The notes beneath the pieces are model-generated. The model ran no database searches. It saw only the letters and a program-made list of their open reading frames with translations, and was not told the DNA's origin. The position numbers were made by a program, and so were the translations under genes. A stretch of 64,000 nucleotides of DNA from Patiriisocius marinistellae (lineage in GTDB: Bacteria; Bacteroidota; Bacteroidia; Flavobacteriales; Flavobacteriaceae): contig NZ_BKCF01000002.1 in NCBI RefSeq assembly GCF_009014635.1, positions 124,001 through 188,000 on the forward strand, in the 5' to 3' direction. Numbering within the stretch: position 1 is the first letter of the stretch; every line of letters starts with the position of its first letter. Of this stretch, positions 37,178-45,723 are shown piece after piece.

Positions 37178-38140
37178 ATGAATGTATTATCAAAAATAGG
37201 ATTAGGCACTATATTAGTTGGGCTTTCTTGGCTCACAATAAGTGCTGTTCAAGAGCAAAGTCAAGACAAAGATGTTATAAAACCTTATGATGCGCCACAA
37301 ACTAGTAGCGTAACATCAAATACCTTTGAGATGTCTAAGGTAAGGGCTCTTGCAGTCCCAAACTACATGGATTTTGCTGGTGAAAAAGTACCCCTAAATG
37401 ATACTGATGTAAGAGAGCGTTTAGATAGAGAGATTCATGTAAATACATACTGGCAATCAAATATGCTATTGATGATAAAAAAAGCTAATAGGTTTTTTCC
37501 AGAAATAGAACCATTATTAGAAAAATATGGCTTACCAGATGATTTTAAATACTTGGCAGTTGCAGAAAGTGGTCTAGATGATGTTCGTTCTCACGCAGGA
37601 GCTTCTGGGTTTTGGCAATTTATGAAAGCTACAGGAAAAGAATATGGCTTAGAAATTAATGATTATGTTGATGAGCGTTACAATCTTGAGTTAGCAACAG
37701 AGGTGGCCGCAGAATATCTTATAAAATCTAAGGCTCGTTTTGGTAGCTGGACAACAGCTGCAGCAGCTTATAATGCTGGAAACGCTGGAATAAATAAACA
37801 ATTGGAACGTCAAGATGTAACAGGGTATTATGATTTATTATTAAATTCAGAAACTAGTAGATACGTATTTAGGATTCTTGCTTTTAAAGAAATTTTAAGT
37901 AATCCTAAAAAATATGGTTTCTATCTAGATAAGGAAGATTTATACCAGCCAATCCCAACTAAAACGCTGGTTGTCAATACTCCAGTTGAAGACTTTGCAG
38001 TATTTGCTAAAGAAAATGGTATAAATTATAAAATTTTAAAAATACATAATCCTTGGTTGCGTGATACTTATTTAAATAATGCCTCAGGGAAAGAATATAA
38101 AATTAAGATACCTTTGCCGGGATATTATGAAACAAACTAG
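37178..38140 (+). CDS. Lytic transglycosylase (SLT/MltD-like)
   Basis: A 320-residue peptidoglycan-cleaving enzyme. The catalytic glutamate is E130 in YLAVAESGL; the rest of the goose-lysozyme fold follows with ASGFWQFMKATGKEYGL and TAAAAYNAGNAGI. The N-terminus is a hydrophobic anchor or uncleaved signal (residues 1-25). No LysM repeats are visible after the domain. It makes 1,6-anhydromuramyl ends during wall growth or recycling. It is followed at once by the TauE-like gene. Confidence 0.9.
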   Translation: MNVLSKIGLGTILVGLSWLTISAVQEQSQDKDVIKPYDAPQTSSVTSNTFEMSKVRALAVPNYMDFAGEKVPLNDTDVRERLDREIHVNTYWQSNMLLMIKKANRFFPEIEPLLEKYGLPDDFKYLAVAESGLDDVRSHAGASGFWQFMKATGKEYGLEINDYVDERYNLELATEVAAEYLIKSKARFGSWTTAAAAYNAGNAGINKQLERQDVTGYYDLLLNSETSRYVFRILAFKEILSNPKKYGFYLDKEDLYQPIPTKTLVVNTPVEDFAVFAKENGINYKILKIHNPWLRDTYLNNASGKEYKIKIPLPGYYETN

Positions 38141-38150
38141 TAAAAAAACT

Positions 38151-38534
38151 ATGAACCCTACCATTATATTATCTTTAATTATTATAGGATTATTAGCAGG
38201 TGTTTTAAGCGGATTTATGGGTGTAGGGGGAGGTGTAGTAATGGTGCCCTTAGCCATTTATTTTTTAGGCTATAGTCAACATCAAGCACAAGGTTTAAGT
38301 CTAGCAGTCTTAGCTGTCCCCGTAACTTTTTTTGCTGCATACACCTATTATGTTAACCCAGTCGATGGGGAAGCCGCATTTAACTGGCGTTACGGTTTAA
38401 TAATCGCAGCCTTTTTTGTTATTGGCGGTTTTCTAGGATCAAAATTTGCAGTTAACATTCCTCAAAATATATTAAAGAAAAGTTTTGCTGTAATACTTAT
38501 TATTGCTGCTTTGAAGATGTTCTTTTCTAAATAA
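38151..38534 (+). CDS. Half-size TauE/SafE family membrane protein
   Basis: A 127-residue protein with about four membrane helices. The first helix carries the family motif LLAGVLSGFMGVGGGVVMVPL. TauE/SafE exporters normally have two such halves in about 250 residues, so this is one half and may act as a homodimer. Start options are ATG 38151 (10 bases after the transglycosylase stop) and ATG 38127 (overlapping it); I use the first. The substrate is unknown. Confidence 0.8.
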   Translation: MNPTIILSLIIIGLLAGVLSGFMGVGGGVVMVPLAIYFLGYSQHQAQGLSLAVLAVPVTFFAAYTYYVNPVDGEAAFNWRYGLIIAAFFVIGGFLGSKFAVNIPQNILKKSFAVILIIAALKMFFSK

Positions 38535-38550
38535 TACTAATTAGAGATAT

Positions 38551-38622
38551 CTTCGGAAATATTAAAGCTTGAAAATAATTGTATAATATAATAGTCATAG
38601 AAATTAAACCTTATTTCCGAAG
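38551..38622. repeat. Inverted pair of the CTTCGGAAA motif
   Basis: CTTCGGAAA at 38551-38559 (followed by TATTAA) is repeated inverted as TTTCCGAAG at 38614-38622, with matching flanks that give arms of about 11 bases. The pair lies between the TauE-like stop and a terminator. See the window-wide motif in the findings. Confidence 0.6.
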
Positions 38623-38641
38623 TAATTGTGGACTATAAATA

Positions 38642-38678
38642 AAAAATCCTTTCCAAAATTCTAATGGAAAGGATTTTT
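38642..38678. terminator. Bidirectional terminator
   Basis: AAAAATCCTTTCCA (38642-38655) pairs with TGGAAAGGATTTTT (38665-38678), between convergent genes. Confidence 0.9.
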
Positions 38679-38711
38679 CTTTGGTTAGTGGGGATTATTT
38701 GTTGAAAAATA

Positions 38712-39407
38712 TTAAGGAGTTTCAGAAGCGTAGCCATCTTCTGTACCTTGAATAATTTTTAATAATGAAATTCCGTTGAGAAATGAAGTATAATTAAGCT
38801 CGTAAGAAATTTCATATTTTTCGTTGTATGGATGCAAAACACCACGTCTTACATCAAGTATTTTTTTATCTGCATCAACAAAGAAAGAAGTAGGGAAGCC
38901 TAAGCTATGTTTCATAGTTTTTACAGTCTCACAGTTGTTGTTTTCTAATTCGTTTACATAAACAACATTAATTTTTTTATCATACTCAGAAGCTATTTCG
39001 CGTACTTTTTGTTTTGTGTCCCAAAACAGCACAACAAAATCTATATCCTTATAATGTTCTCTTGCTATTTCATTAAGTGCAGGAATTTCTCCCACACCTG
39101 GCGTACACCATGAAGCATATGTCATTAAAAAAACAGGTTTTTCAAATTTGTATAGATCTATCTTACGACCAGAAAGTTTACGTACTTTAAAGTTATCAAG
39201 CGTGCTTCCATTCACAACATTATTAATAAGTGAATCAAATAAAAAATCGGCACGTTCAAAATCTCTTGTCGCATGTGCATCTTGAGATTGCGTTCGGTAT
39301 TTTTTGATATTTTTTCCAATCGCTTGCGAAAATAATTCTACAGGCTCAAGCTGTGCTTGTGCGGAAAATGAAATAACAATAAATAGGAGAAGTAGTTTTC
39401 TACTCAT
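38712..39407 (-). CDS. TlpA-like thioredoxin-fold protein lacking the second cysteine
   Basis: A 231-residue exported protein with signal peptide MSRKLLLLFIVISFSAQA. The thioredoxin-fold part (about 75-200) has ASWCTPGVGEIPALN where TlpA proteins have WCxPCxxE: C101 is present, but position 104 is glycine. The cis-proline region GFPTSFFVDADKKI is intact. It may therefore be a monothiol oxidoreductase or a binding protein rather than a normal disulfide reductase. The function is uncertain. Confidence 0.82.
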   Translation of the reverse strand: MSRKLLLLFIVISFSAQAQLEPVELFSQAIGKNIKKYRTQSQDAHATRDFERADFLFDSLINNVVNGSTLDNFKVRKLSGRKIDLYKFEKPVFLMTYASWCTPGVGEIPALNEIAREHYKDIDFVVLFWDTKQKVREIASEYDKKINVVYVNELENNNCETVKTMKHSLGFPTSFFVDADKKILDVRRGVLHPYNEKYEISYELNYTSFLNGISLLKIIQGTEDGYASETP

Positions 39408-39548
39408 ACGGTGATTATTTAGTCACCACAAAAATAGATAACAATATTGTGTAAGAAACAAACTTTTAGACAAGGGGTATGATAAAGTCGTCAAAACGCA
39501 ATGCAAAGTAGGATTTTACTGAGTAAAAGCCTATTAATTAACTAGAAA

Positions 39549-40127
39549 TTAGCGTCTTCCACCTTTCATTGCACGACCACTTCGTCCTCCACCATACTGT
39601 TGTTTAGGTTGCCCAGCCCGTTTCATATTTTGTTTCATTGCTTTAATCTGGTCATTAAGCATATTATGCTTATCAAGTTTTCCTGCTTCACTTAAGAGTA
39701 TTTCTGCTTCTCGCTTTCTATTTTTAGTCATAGCAATACCAGCAAGGTTTAATTTTGCCATTGCCATATCAGTATCCATACTTAGACCTAAAGAAACAGC
39801 TTTTTTGAAATACTTTTCAGCTTCATTCATATTAGTTTGTGAAACCATCAGCCCATTTAAGTAATTATAATACCCTTGTTGTTTTTTTACGAGAGAACCT
39901 TCAGGGTTTTTTATTTTATCAAGCCATTTTTTTGCTCCTGGGAAATCTTGCTTACGCAGACGTAAGAATGCAAGAAGTATAATTTCGTTTTTAAAATAAA
40001 GAAAAACAAACATTAGCGCTAATAGAATGAGCATTATACCGTTACCTATATTAGTTTCAGTAAATTGCCAAACAGCTACACCAACTAATAGTACAGCAAG
40101 GATTATTTTTAAATTTTTATTGAACAT
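39549..40127 (-). CDS. Membrane protein with TPR-like repeats
   Basis: A 192-residue protein: two membrane helices near the N-terminus (about 7-22 and 28-48), then TPR-like helices (KQQGYYNYLNGLMVSQTNMN, AEKYFKKAVSLGL, AMAKLNLAGIAMTKNRKREA) and a Gly/Arg-rich tail (YGGGRSGRAMKGGRR). It is probably a scaffold at the inner membrane. The function is unknown. Confidence 0.78.
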   Translation of the reverse strand: MFNKNLKIILAVLLVGVAVWQFTETNIGNGIMLILLALMFVFLYFKNEIILLAFLRLRKQDFPGAKKWLDKIKNPEGSLVKKQQGYYNYLNGLMVSQTNMNEAEKYFKKAVSLGLSMDTDMAMAKLNLAGIAMTKNRKREAEILLSEAGKLDKHNMLNDQIKAMKQNMKRAGQPKQQYGGGRSGRAMKGGRR

Positions 40128-40192
40128 AAAGCCTTTTTTTATAAGGGCTTCAAAGGTAATAAAAACAAATAAAAATATTTCACATTTTGATA

Positions 40193-40222
40193 TTGGACGT
40201 GTAAAAAAAGATTGTATATTTG
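40193..40222 (+). promoter_or_regulatory. Promoter of rpmH
   Basis: TTG (40193-40195), a 19-base spacer, then TATATTTG (40215-40222), a complete Bacteroidota promoter. The leader is about 95 bases long. Confidence 0.7.
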
Positions 40223-40324
40223 CACCCGCCTACGCGATGATACTGATAATATTATCTAAAGTGTAGCAATTACCAACTTTAGAATAGTTAAAAAAAGAAT
40301 TTTCAGAAGATAATATAGTATACC

Positions 40325-40486
40325 ATGAGTAAAAGAACATTTCAGCCATCAAAAAGAAAGAGAAGAAACAAGCACGGTTTTAGAGAGCGTATGGCATCTG
40401 TAAACGGTAGAAAGGTACTTGCAGCTCGTAGAGCAAAAGGTAGAAAGAAAATTTCTGTCTCTTCTGAAACTCGTCACAAAAAATAA
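40325..40486 (+). CDS. rpmH: 50S ribosomal protein L34
   Basis: A 53-residue basic protein starting [20 protein letters not shown] and containing [20 protein letters not shown], the L34 signature. The start ATG at 40325 is certain from the conserved N-terminus. It has its own promoter and terminator. Confidence 0.97.
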   Translation: MSKRTFQPSKRKRRNKHGFRERMASVNGRKVLAARRAKGRKKISVSSETRHKK

Positions 40487-40507
40487 TGTTGATAAGTCAT
40501 AAATAAA

Positions 40508-40540
40508 AGGTGTTGTTTTTATAAGCAACACCTTTTTTTT
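40508..40540 (+). terminator. Terminator of rpmH
   Basis: AAAGGTGTTG (40508-40517) pairs with CAACACCTTT (40528-40537), followed by T. Confidence 0.9.
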
Positions 40541-40587
40541 ATACCCCATCGTCTCGTAATTTTACAATCTGAAAAAACTACCATATT

Positions 40588-43440
40588 ATGCCTAAGAACA
40601 CTGCGATAAAATCTATCTTAATCATTGGATCTGGTCCCATAGTTATTGGCCAAGCCTGCGAATTTGATTATTCTGGGTCACAAGCATTACGTTCGCTTCG
40701 CGAAGATGGAATTGAAACTGTATTAATCAATTCTAACCCAGCAACAATTATGACAGACCCTTCAATGGCAGATCATATTTATTTGTTGCCTCTAACAACT
40801 AAGTCATTAGTTCAAATTTTAAAAGATCATCCCCAGATTGATGCGGTGCTTCCAACTATGGGAGGGCAAACTGCCCTCAACTTGGCTATAGAAGCTGATG
40901 AAAAAGGTATTTGGAAAGATTTTGGTGTAGAGATTATTGGAGTTGACATTGACGCCATTAATATAACAGAGGATCGCGAAAAATTTAGACTTCTAATGGA
41001 AGATATAGGAGTACCTATGGCTCCACAAGCTACAGCAACTTCATACTTAGAAGGTAAAGAAATAGCTCAAGAATTTGGATTTCCACTAGTAATAAGAGCA
41101 TCATATACTTTAGGTGGAGCAGGAGCCTCTATTGTTTACAAAGAAGATGATTTTGATGAATTACTTAGGCATGGTCTTGAAATTTCACCTATACATGAAG
41201 TCATGATTGACAAGGCAATGATGGGATGGAAAGAATATGAACTTGAATTATTACGTGATAAAAATGACAATGTTGTTATTATCTGTGCAATAGAAAATAT
41301 GGATCCAATGGGTATCCACACAGGAGACTCAATAACGGTTGCGCCGGCAATGACGCTTAGTGATCGTACTTATCAACGTATGCGTGATTTAGCAATACAT
41401 ATGATGCGCAGTATTGGAGACTTTGCAGGGGGTTGTAATGTGCAATTTGCTGTAAGCCCAGATGAGAAAGAAGACATCATTGCAATTGAAATTAACCCTC
41501 GAGTATCACGCTCCTCAGCATTAGCCTCAAAAGCAACAGGTTATCCTATTGCTAAAATTGCTAGTAAACTTGCAATTGGTTATAATCTAGACGAACTTGA
41601 TAATCAAATTACAAAATCAACATCAGCTTTATTTGAGCCCACTTTAGATTATGTAATTGTAAAGATTCCAAGATGGAACTTTGATAAGTTTGAAGGAAGT
41701 GATAGAACATTAGGACTTCAAATGAAATCTGTTGGAGAGGTAATGGGAATAGGTCGTAGTTTTCAAGAAGCATTACACAAAGCAACACAGTCTCTTGAAA
41801 TAAAACGTAACGGTCTAGGAGCAGATGGAAAGAGCTACACTAATTATGAACAAATCCTAGATAAACTTAAAAACGCAAGTTGGGATCGTGTATTTGTAAT
41901 TTATGATGCTATCCAAATGGGAATTCCATTGAGCCGTATTCATGAAATCACAAAAATTGATATGTGGTTCTTACGTCAATATGAAGAGCTTTATTTATTA
42001 GAGAAAGAAATTTCTAAGTTTACGTTAGATACATTACCACGAGAGTTATTGTTAGAAGCAAAACAAAAAGGGTATGGAGACAGACAAATAGCACACATGC
42101 TAAAATGTCTTGAAAGTCAAGTGTATAATAAGCGTGAAGAAATGAATATTCAGCGTGTTTATAAATTGGTAGATACTTGCGCAGCTGAGTTTAAAGCACA
42201 AACGCCTTATTATTATAGTACATTTGAAAATGAGATGAAGCTCGACGGAAATGAGCCATACTCAGAAAATGATAGTGTTGTTACAGACAAAAAGAAAATT
42301 ATCGTTTTAGGTTCTGGACCTAATCGAATTGGGCAAGGAATTGAGTTTGATTATTGTTGTGTTCACGGTGTTTTAGCAGCTGCCGAAGTAGGATATGAAA
42401 CAATTATGATTAATTGTAACCCTGAAACAGTTTCAACTGACTTTGACGTAGCTGATAAACTTTATTTTGAACCAGTTTTTTGGGAACATATTTATGATAT
42501 AATTCGTCATGAAAAACCTGAAGGTGTTATTGTTCAATTAGGAGGGCAAACAGCTTTAAAACTAGCAGAAAAATTAGAACGCTACGGTGTGAAAATTTTA
42601 GGTACAAGTTTCCAGGCTTTAGATTTAGCAGAAGATCGCGGAAGTTTTTCTACAATTCTTAAAGATTTAAACATTCCTTATCCAGAATTTGGAGTTGCAG
42701 AAACTACAGAAGAAGCACTTAAATTAGCTGACACTTTAGACTTCCCATTATTGATTAGACCTAGTTATGTATTAGGTGGACAAGGGATGAAAATTGTAAT
42801 TAATAAACAAGAATTAGAAGAGCATGTAGTTGATTTACTCCGTAAAATACCCAATAATAAATTATTGCTTGATCATTATCTTGATGGAGCGATTGAAGCA
42901 GAGGCAGATGCAATTTGTGATGGAGAAAATGTATACATTATAGGTATTATGGAGCACATTGAGCCTTGTGGAATTCATTCAGGAGATTCAAATGCTACAT
43001 TACCCCCTTTTAATTTAGGAGAGTTTGTAATGCAACAAATTAAAGACCACACTAAAAAAATAGCGCTTGCACTAAATACTGTAGGGTTAATTAATATTCA
43101 ATTTGCAGTAAAAGATGATAAAGTTTATATCATTGAAGCAAATCCAAGAGCATCACGTACGGTTCCATTTATTGCAAAAGCGTATGGCGAACCTTATGTA
43201 AATTATGCTACTAAAGTTATGTTAGGGCATAGCAAGGTGACCGATTTCGATTTCAAACCTCATTTAGAAGGATATGCAATCAAACAACCTGTCTTTAGTT
43301 TCAATAAATTTCCGAATGTAAACAAACAATTAGGGCCAGAAATGAAAAGTACTGGAGAAAGTATTTTGTTTATTGATAGTCTAAAAGATGATCAGTTTTA
43401 CGATTTGTATTCTAGAAGAAAAATGTATTTGAGTAAATAA
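40588..43440 (+). CDS. carB: Carbamoyl-phosphate synthase large subunit, without MGS domain
   Basis: Makes carbamoyl phosphate from bicarbonate, ammonia and 2 ATP for arginine and pyrimidine synthesis. There are two homologous ATP-grasp halves: the first starts ILIIGSGPIVIGQACEFDYSG and the second at about residue 570 with IIVLGSGPNRIGQGIEFDYC. At 950 residues it lacks the C-terminal MGS-like allosteric domain (about 120 residues) of the E. coli enzyme; this short form is usual in flavobacteria, as far as I recall. The small subunit gene is not adjacent. Confidence 0.95.
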   Translation: MPKNTAIKSILIIGSGPIVIGQACEFDYSGSQALRSLREDGIETVLINSNPATIMTDPSMADHIYLLPLTTKSLVQILKDHPQIDAVLPTMGGQTALNLAIEADEKGIWKDFGVEIIGVDIDAINITEDREKFRLLMEDIGVPMAPQATATSYLEGKEIAQEFGFPLVIRASYTLGGAGASIVYKEDDFDELLRHGLEISPIHEVMIDKAMMGWKEYELELLRDKNDNVVIICAIENMDPMGIHTGDSITVAPAMTLSDRTYQRMRDLAIHMMRSIGDFAGGCNVQFAVSPDEKEDIIAIEINPRVSRSSALASKATGYPIAKIASKLAIGYNLDELDNQITKSTSALFEPTLDYVIVKIPRWNFDKFEGSDRTLGLQMKSVGEVMGIGRSFQEALHKATQSLEIKRNGLGADGKSYTNYEQILDKLKNASWDRVFVIYDAIQMGIPLSRIHEITKIDMWFLRQYEELYLLEKEISKFTLDTLPRELLLEAKQKGYGDRQIAHMLKCLESQVYNKREEMNIQRVYKLVDTCAAEFKAQTPYYYSTFENEMKLDGNEPYSENDSVVTDKKKIIVLGSGPNRIGQGIEFDYCCVHGVLAAAEVGYETIMINCNPETVSTDFDVADKLYFEPVFWEHIYDIIRHEKPEGVIVQLGGQTALKLAEKLERYGVKILGTSFQALDLAEDRGSFSTILKDLNIPYPEFGVAETTEEALKLADTLDFPLLIRPSYVLGGQGMKIVINKQELEEHVVDLLRKIPNNKLLLDHYLDGAIEAEADAICDGENVYIIGIMEHIEPCGIHSGDSNATLPPFNLGEFVMQQIKDHTKKIALALNTVGLINIQFAVKDDKVYIIEANPRASRTVPFIAKAYGEPYVNYATKVMLGHSKVTDFDFKPHLEGYAIKQPVFSFNKFPNVNKQLGPEMKSTGESILFIDSLKDDQFYDLYSRRKMYLSK

Positions 43441-43460
43441 TAAATTTTGATTATTAAATA

Positions 43461-43491
43461 AAAAAGCATCCTAAATTAGGATGCTTTTTTT
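43461..43491. terminator. Terminator after carB
   Basis: A stem of 13 bases (43461-43473 with 43477-43489) encloses a three-base loop; A and T tracts on both sides make it bidirectional. Confidence 0.9.
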
Positions 43492-43497
43492 ATGGAT

Positions 43498-43866
43498 TTA
43501 ATTTCTATTGAAATGTGGTGACTGTTCTAAGGAAACATCATTTATAAAATATTTTGAATCTCCCCAAAAGAAGAAAGTGCCAAAACGCTCTACATATGTA
43601 AGTTTTACATAGCTCCCTTGGTATTCTTCAAGTTTTTTTATAACCTCTTGTTCTTCATCTAATACTGAGAAAGAAAATATTTGCGCGCCACTTATACCTT
43701 GGCTAATTTCACCTTCATATGTTTTTACAATGACTCCTTTTCGGCTAAACTTTATAAGCTCTCCCGCACGAGTTCCTTCACTATAAGGAACAAAATATAC
43801 GAATGCAAAATAGAGTAAATAGATAGCTAATAAACTGCCCAGTATAATAAATAATATTTTTTTCAT
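43498..43866 (-). CDS. Small membrane-anchored flavobacterial protein of unknown function
   Basis: A 122-residue protein with one N-terminal membrane helix (residues 4-26) and a beta-rich outer part: YSEGTRAGELIKFSRKGVIV, KTYEGEISQG and the conserved end WGDSKYFINDV. Relatives in flavobacteria are often mislabelled 6-phosphogluconate dehydrogenase, which this cannot be. It is the last gene of the rmuC cluster on this strand, but a 38-base gap separates it from the next. Confidence 0.75.
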   Translation of the reverse strand: MKKILFIILGSLLAIYLLYFAFVYFVPYSEGTRAGELIKFSRKGVIVKTYEGEISQGISGAQIFSFSVLDEEQEVIKKLEEYQGSYVKLTYVERFGTFFFWGDSKYFINDVSLEQSPHFNRN

Positions 43867-43904
43867 ATAAGATTCCGTATTGACGTATGGTTTTTTCTGA
43901 ACTA

Positions 43905-44132
43905 TTAAAATTTTGTATCTCTAATTTTTATAAAGGTAAGCACACCTGTGGTAATTCCAATTAATAAAACAAAAACCCCTAAAATTTGCATACCCATAGC
44001 CATGTTTTTTGCTCTGCTTATTTCAGTTTCTGTAGTAATCATAAAAATGCCAAGATAAAGTAATCCAATGCTTGCTAAAATATAGACTGCTAAATCAATT
44101 TTGATTAGCCTCTTTGTTAGCTTGTTCTTCAT
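43905..44132 (-). CDS. Small two-helix membrane protein
   Basis: A 75-residue protein. Two membrane helices (about 12-32 and 45-66) with a short charged loop. It overlaps the upstream small gene by 38 bases in another frame; this ATG is the only good start because the next ATG falls inside the loop. The function is unknown. Confidence 0.6.
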   Translation of the reverse strand: MKNKLTKRLIKIDLAVYILASIGLLYLGIFMITTETEISRAKNMAMGMQILGVFVLLIGITTGVLTFIKIRDTKF

Positions 44133-44391
44133 GATTTTTAATTTTTAATTTTGTTTGTCGAATAAAATATACTTGCGTGCCTATGAGAATAATACTTACT
44201 ATAAGCGTTACAACTCCTGTTCCAAAATACATTCCTTCTTGATAGGGTTTTTCAAAGTCCTCTGTCATTGAGTAGAAAATGATATATATGCCCAATAATA
44301 AAATTCCAATGGTACTCACAAACAACCAGGTTAAAGATAATGCAGTAGAAATAATTTCTAATATTCTTACAATAGTTTTATTGCTACTCAT
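44095..44391 (-). CDS. Small two-helix membrane protein
   Basis: A 98-residue protein. Membrane helices at about 13-38 and 53-75, then a basic tail ending in EEQANKEANQN. It overlaps rmuC by 8 bases upstream and the next small gene by 38 bases downstream, so translation is probably coupled. Together they suggest a membrane subunit pair of unknown role. Confidence 0.6.
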   Translation of the reverse strand: MSSNKTIVRILEIISTALSLTWLFVSTIGILLLGIYIIFYSMTEDFEKPYQEGMYFGTGVVTLIVSIILIGTQVYFIRQTKLKIKNHEEQANKEANQN

Positions 44392-45709
44392 TTTCTTCGC
44401 TATGTGCTTTCTTTAATAATTTTTCATTTATAGTTTTACGTTGTTTGATGCCTAGTTTTTTAATTCGCTCTACTTTTTTAACCAAATTTCCTTTACCTGT
44501 TAGTTTTATCATAGTACTGTCATAACTTCCTTTTACAGTATTGAGTTGATTACCTACTTTAATTAAGTCTTCAGTCAAATTAACAAACTGATCATACAAA
44601 CGTCCCGCTTGTGTGGCAATTTCTAGCGCATTTTGTTGTTGTTTTTCATTATTCCACATAGTATCAATCGTCCTCAAAGTGGCTAAAAGTGTAGAAGGGG
44701 TTACTATAACAATATTTTTCTCAAATGCCCAAGCATATAAATTTTCATCTGTATTTATGGCTACTGCAAAAGCAGGTTCTATAGGAACAAATAATAAAAC
44801 AAAATCTGGACTCTCTATTTTGTATAAATCATGATAATTCTTTGCACTTAATTGCTCAATATGTTTTTTTAGTGAATTAACGTGCTCATTTAAATAACGA
44901 GATTTTAATAAATCATCTTCTTCATTAACAAAACGCTCATAAGAAACTAGCGAAACTTTTGAGTCGATAATCATTTTATTAGTGTCAGGCAGATGAATTA
45001 CAACATCTGGCAAAACACGTTTGCCATCATCATTAGTAAAACTTTTTTGCACAAAATATTCTCTATCTTTTTCAAGACCACTTTTTTCTAAAACGCGTTC
45101 TAAAACTAATTCTCCCCAATTTCCTTGTATTTTATTATCTCCTTTTAATGCTTTAGTCAAATTTGTAGCCTCTTTACTCATTTGCTCATTTAGCTCTTTA
45201 AGTCCAATTATTTGTTGGCGTAACATTGCATGGCGATCAATACTTTCTTTATTTGTAAATTCTACTTTTTGTTCAAATTTTTCAATTTTTTCTTGAAGTG
45301 GTTTTAAAATAGTATCAATATTCTCTTTATTCTGTTTTGTGAATTTCTCGCTTTTGCTGTCAAGTATTTTATTTGCTAAATTTTCAAATTCTTTCGAAAA
45401 CTTTTCGTTCAGTTTTTCTAGCTCTCCACTTTGCTCTCTAAGTTTGTGTTCTAGATTGTCAAACTCTGCATTACGACGTGTTAATTCTAGATTAAGAAAA
45501 TCTTTTTCTTTTCTAATTTCCTCACGCTCTTTTAATACGCTATCAAACTGAACACTCAATTTTTCTTCTTGTAATTGTGCTTGCTCAAGTCTCCCTTGCC
45601 AAATTGCATTTTCACCTTTGCCTTTTAAACGTGCTAATAAATTGCCTATATAAGTTCCAATGACTAAGCATAGAAGTGCAATTACGATTATGATTACAGT
45701 TTCGTTCAA
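44384..45709 (-). CDS. rmuC: RmuC family coiled-coil protein
   Basis: A 441-residue protein. One N-terminal membrane helix (residues 4-26), a long coiled coil (about 40-190), then the RmuC domain with the nuclease-like motif D235 (VLPDVVIHLP) and D249-S-K251 (IIDSKVSLVSYERF), which matches the PD-(D/E)xK pattern. RmuC limits DNA inversions at short inverted repeats in E. coli; the mechanism is unclear. It lies 14 bases after the DUF2130 gene and overlaps a small membrane protein gene downstream. Confidence 0.9.
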   Translation of the reverse strand: MNETVIIIVIALLCLVIGTYIGNLLARLKGKGENAIWQGRLEQAQLQEEKLSVQFDSVLKEREEIRKEKDFLNLELTRRNAEFDNLEHKLREQSGELEKLNEKFSKEFENLANKILDSKSEKFTKQNKENIDTILKPLQEKIEKFEQKVEFTNKESIDRHAMLRQQIIGLKELNEQMSKEATNLTKALKGDNKIQGNWGELVLERVLEKSGLEKDREYFVQKSFTNDDGKRVLPDVVIHLPDTNKMIIDSKVSLVSYERFVNEEDDLLKSRYLNEHVNSLKKHIEQLSAKNYHDLYKIESPDFVLLFVPIEPAFAVAINTDENLYAWAFEKNIVIVTPSTLLATLRTIDTMWNNEKQQQNALEIATQAGRLYDQFVNLTEDLIKVGNQLNTVKGSYDSTMIKLTGKGNLVKKVERIKKLGIKQRKTINEKLLKKAHSEENE

Positions 45710-45723
45710 TGTTGTTATTTATA

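Noticed and set aside
43498-43866. 6-phosphogluconate dehydrogenase
   Set aside because: The common label for relatives, but a 122-residue membrane-anchored protein cannot be that enzyme.
45021-45296. Serine/phenylalanine-rich plus-strand frame
   Set aside because: Antisense of the Lys/Glu-rich rmuC coiled coil, which gives such frames automatically.
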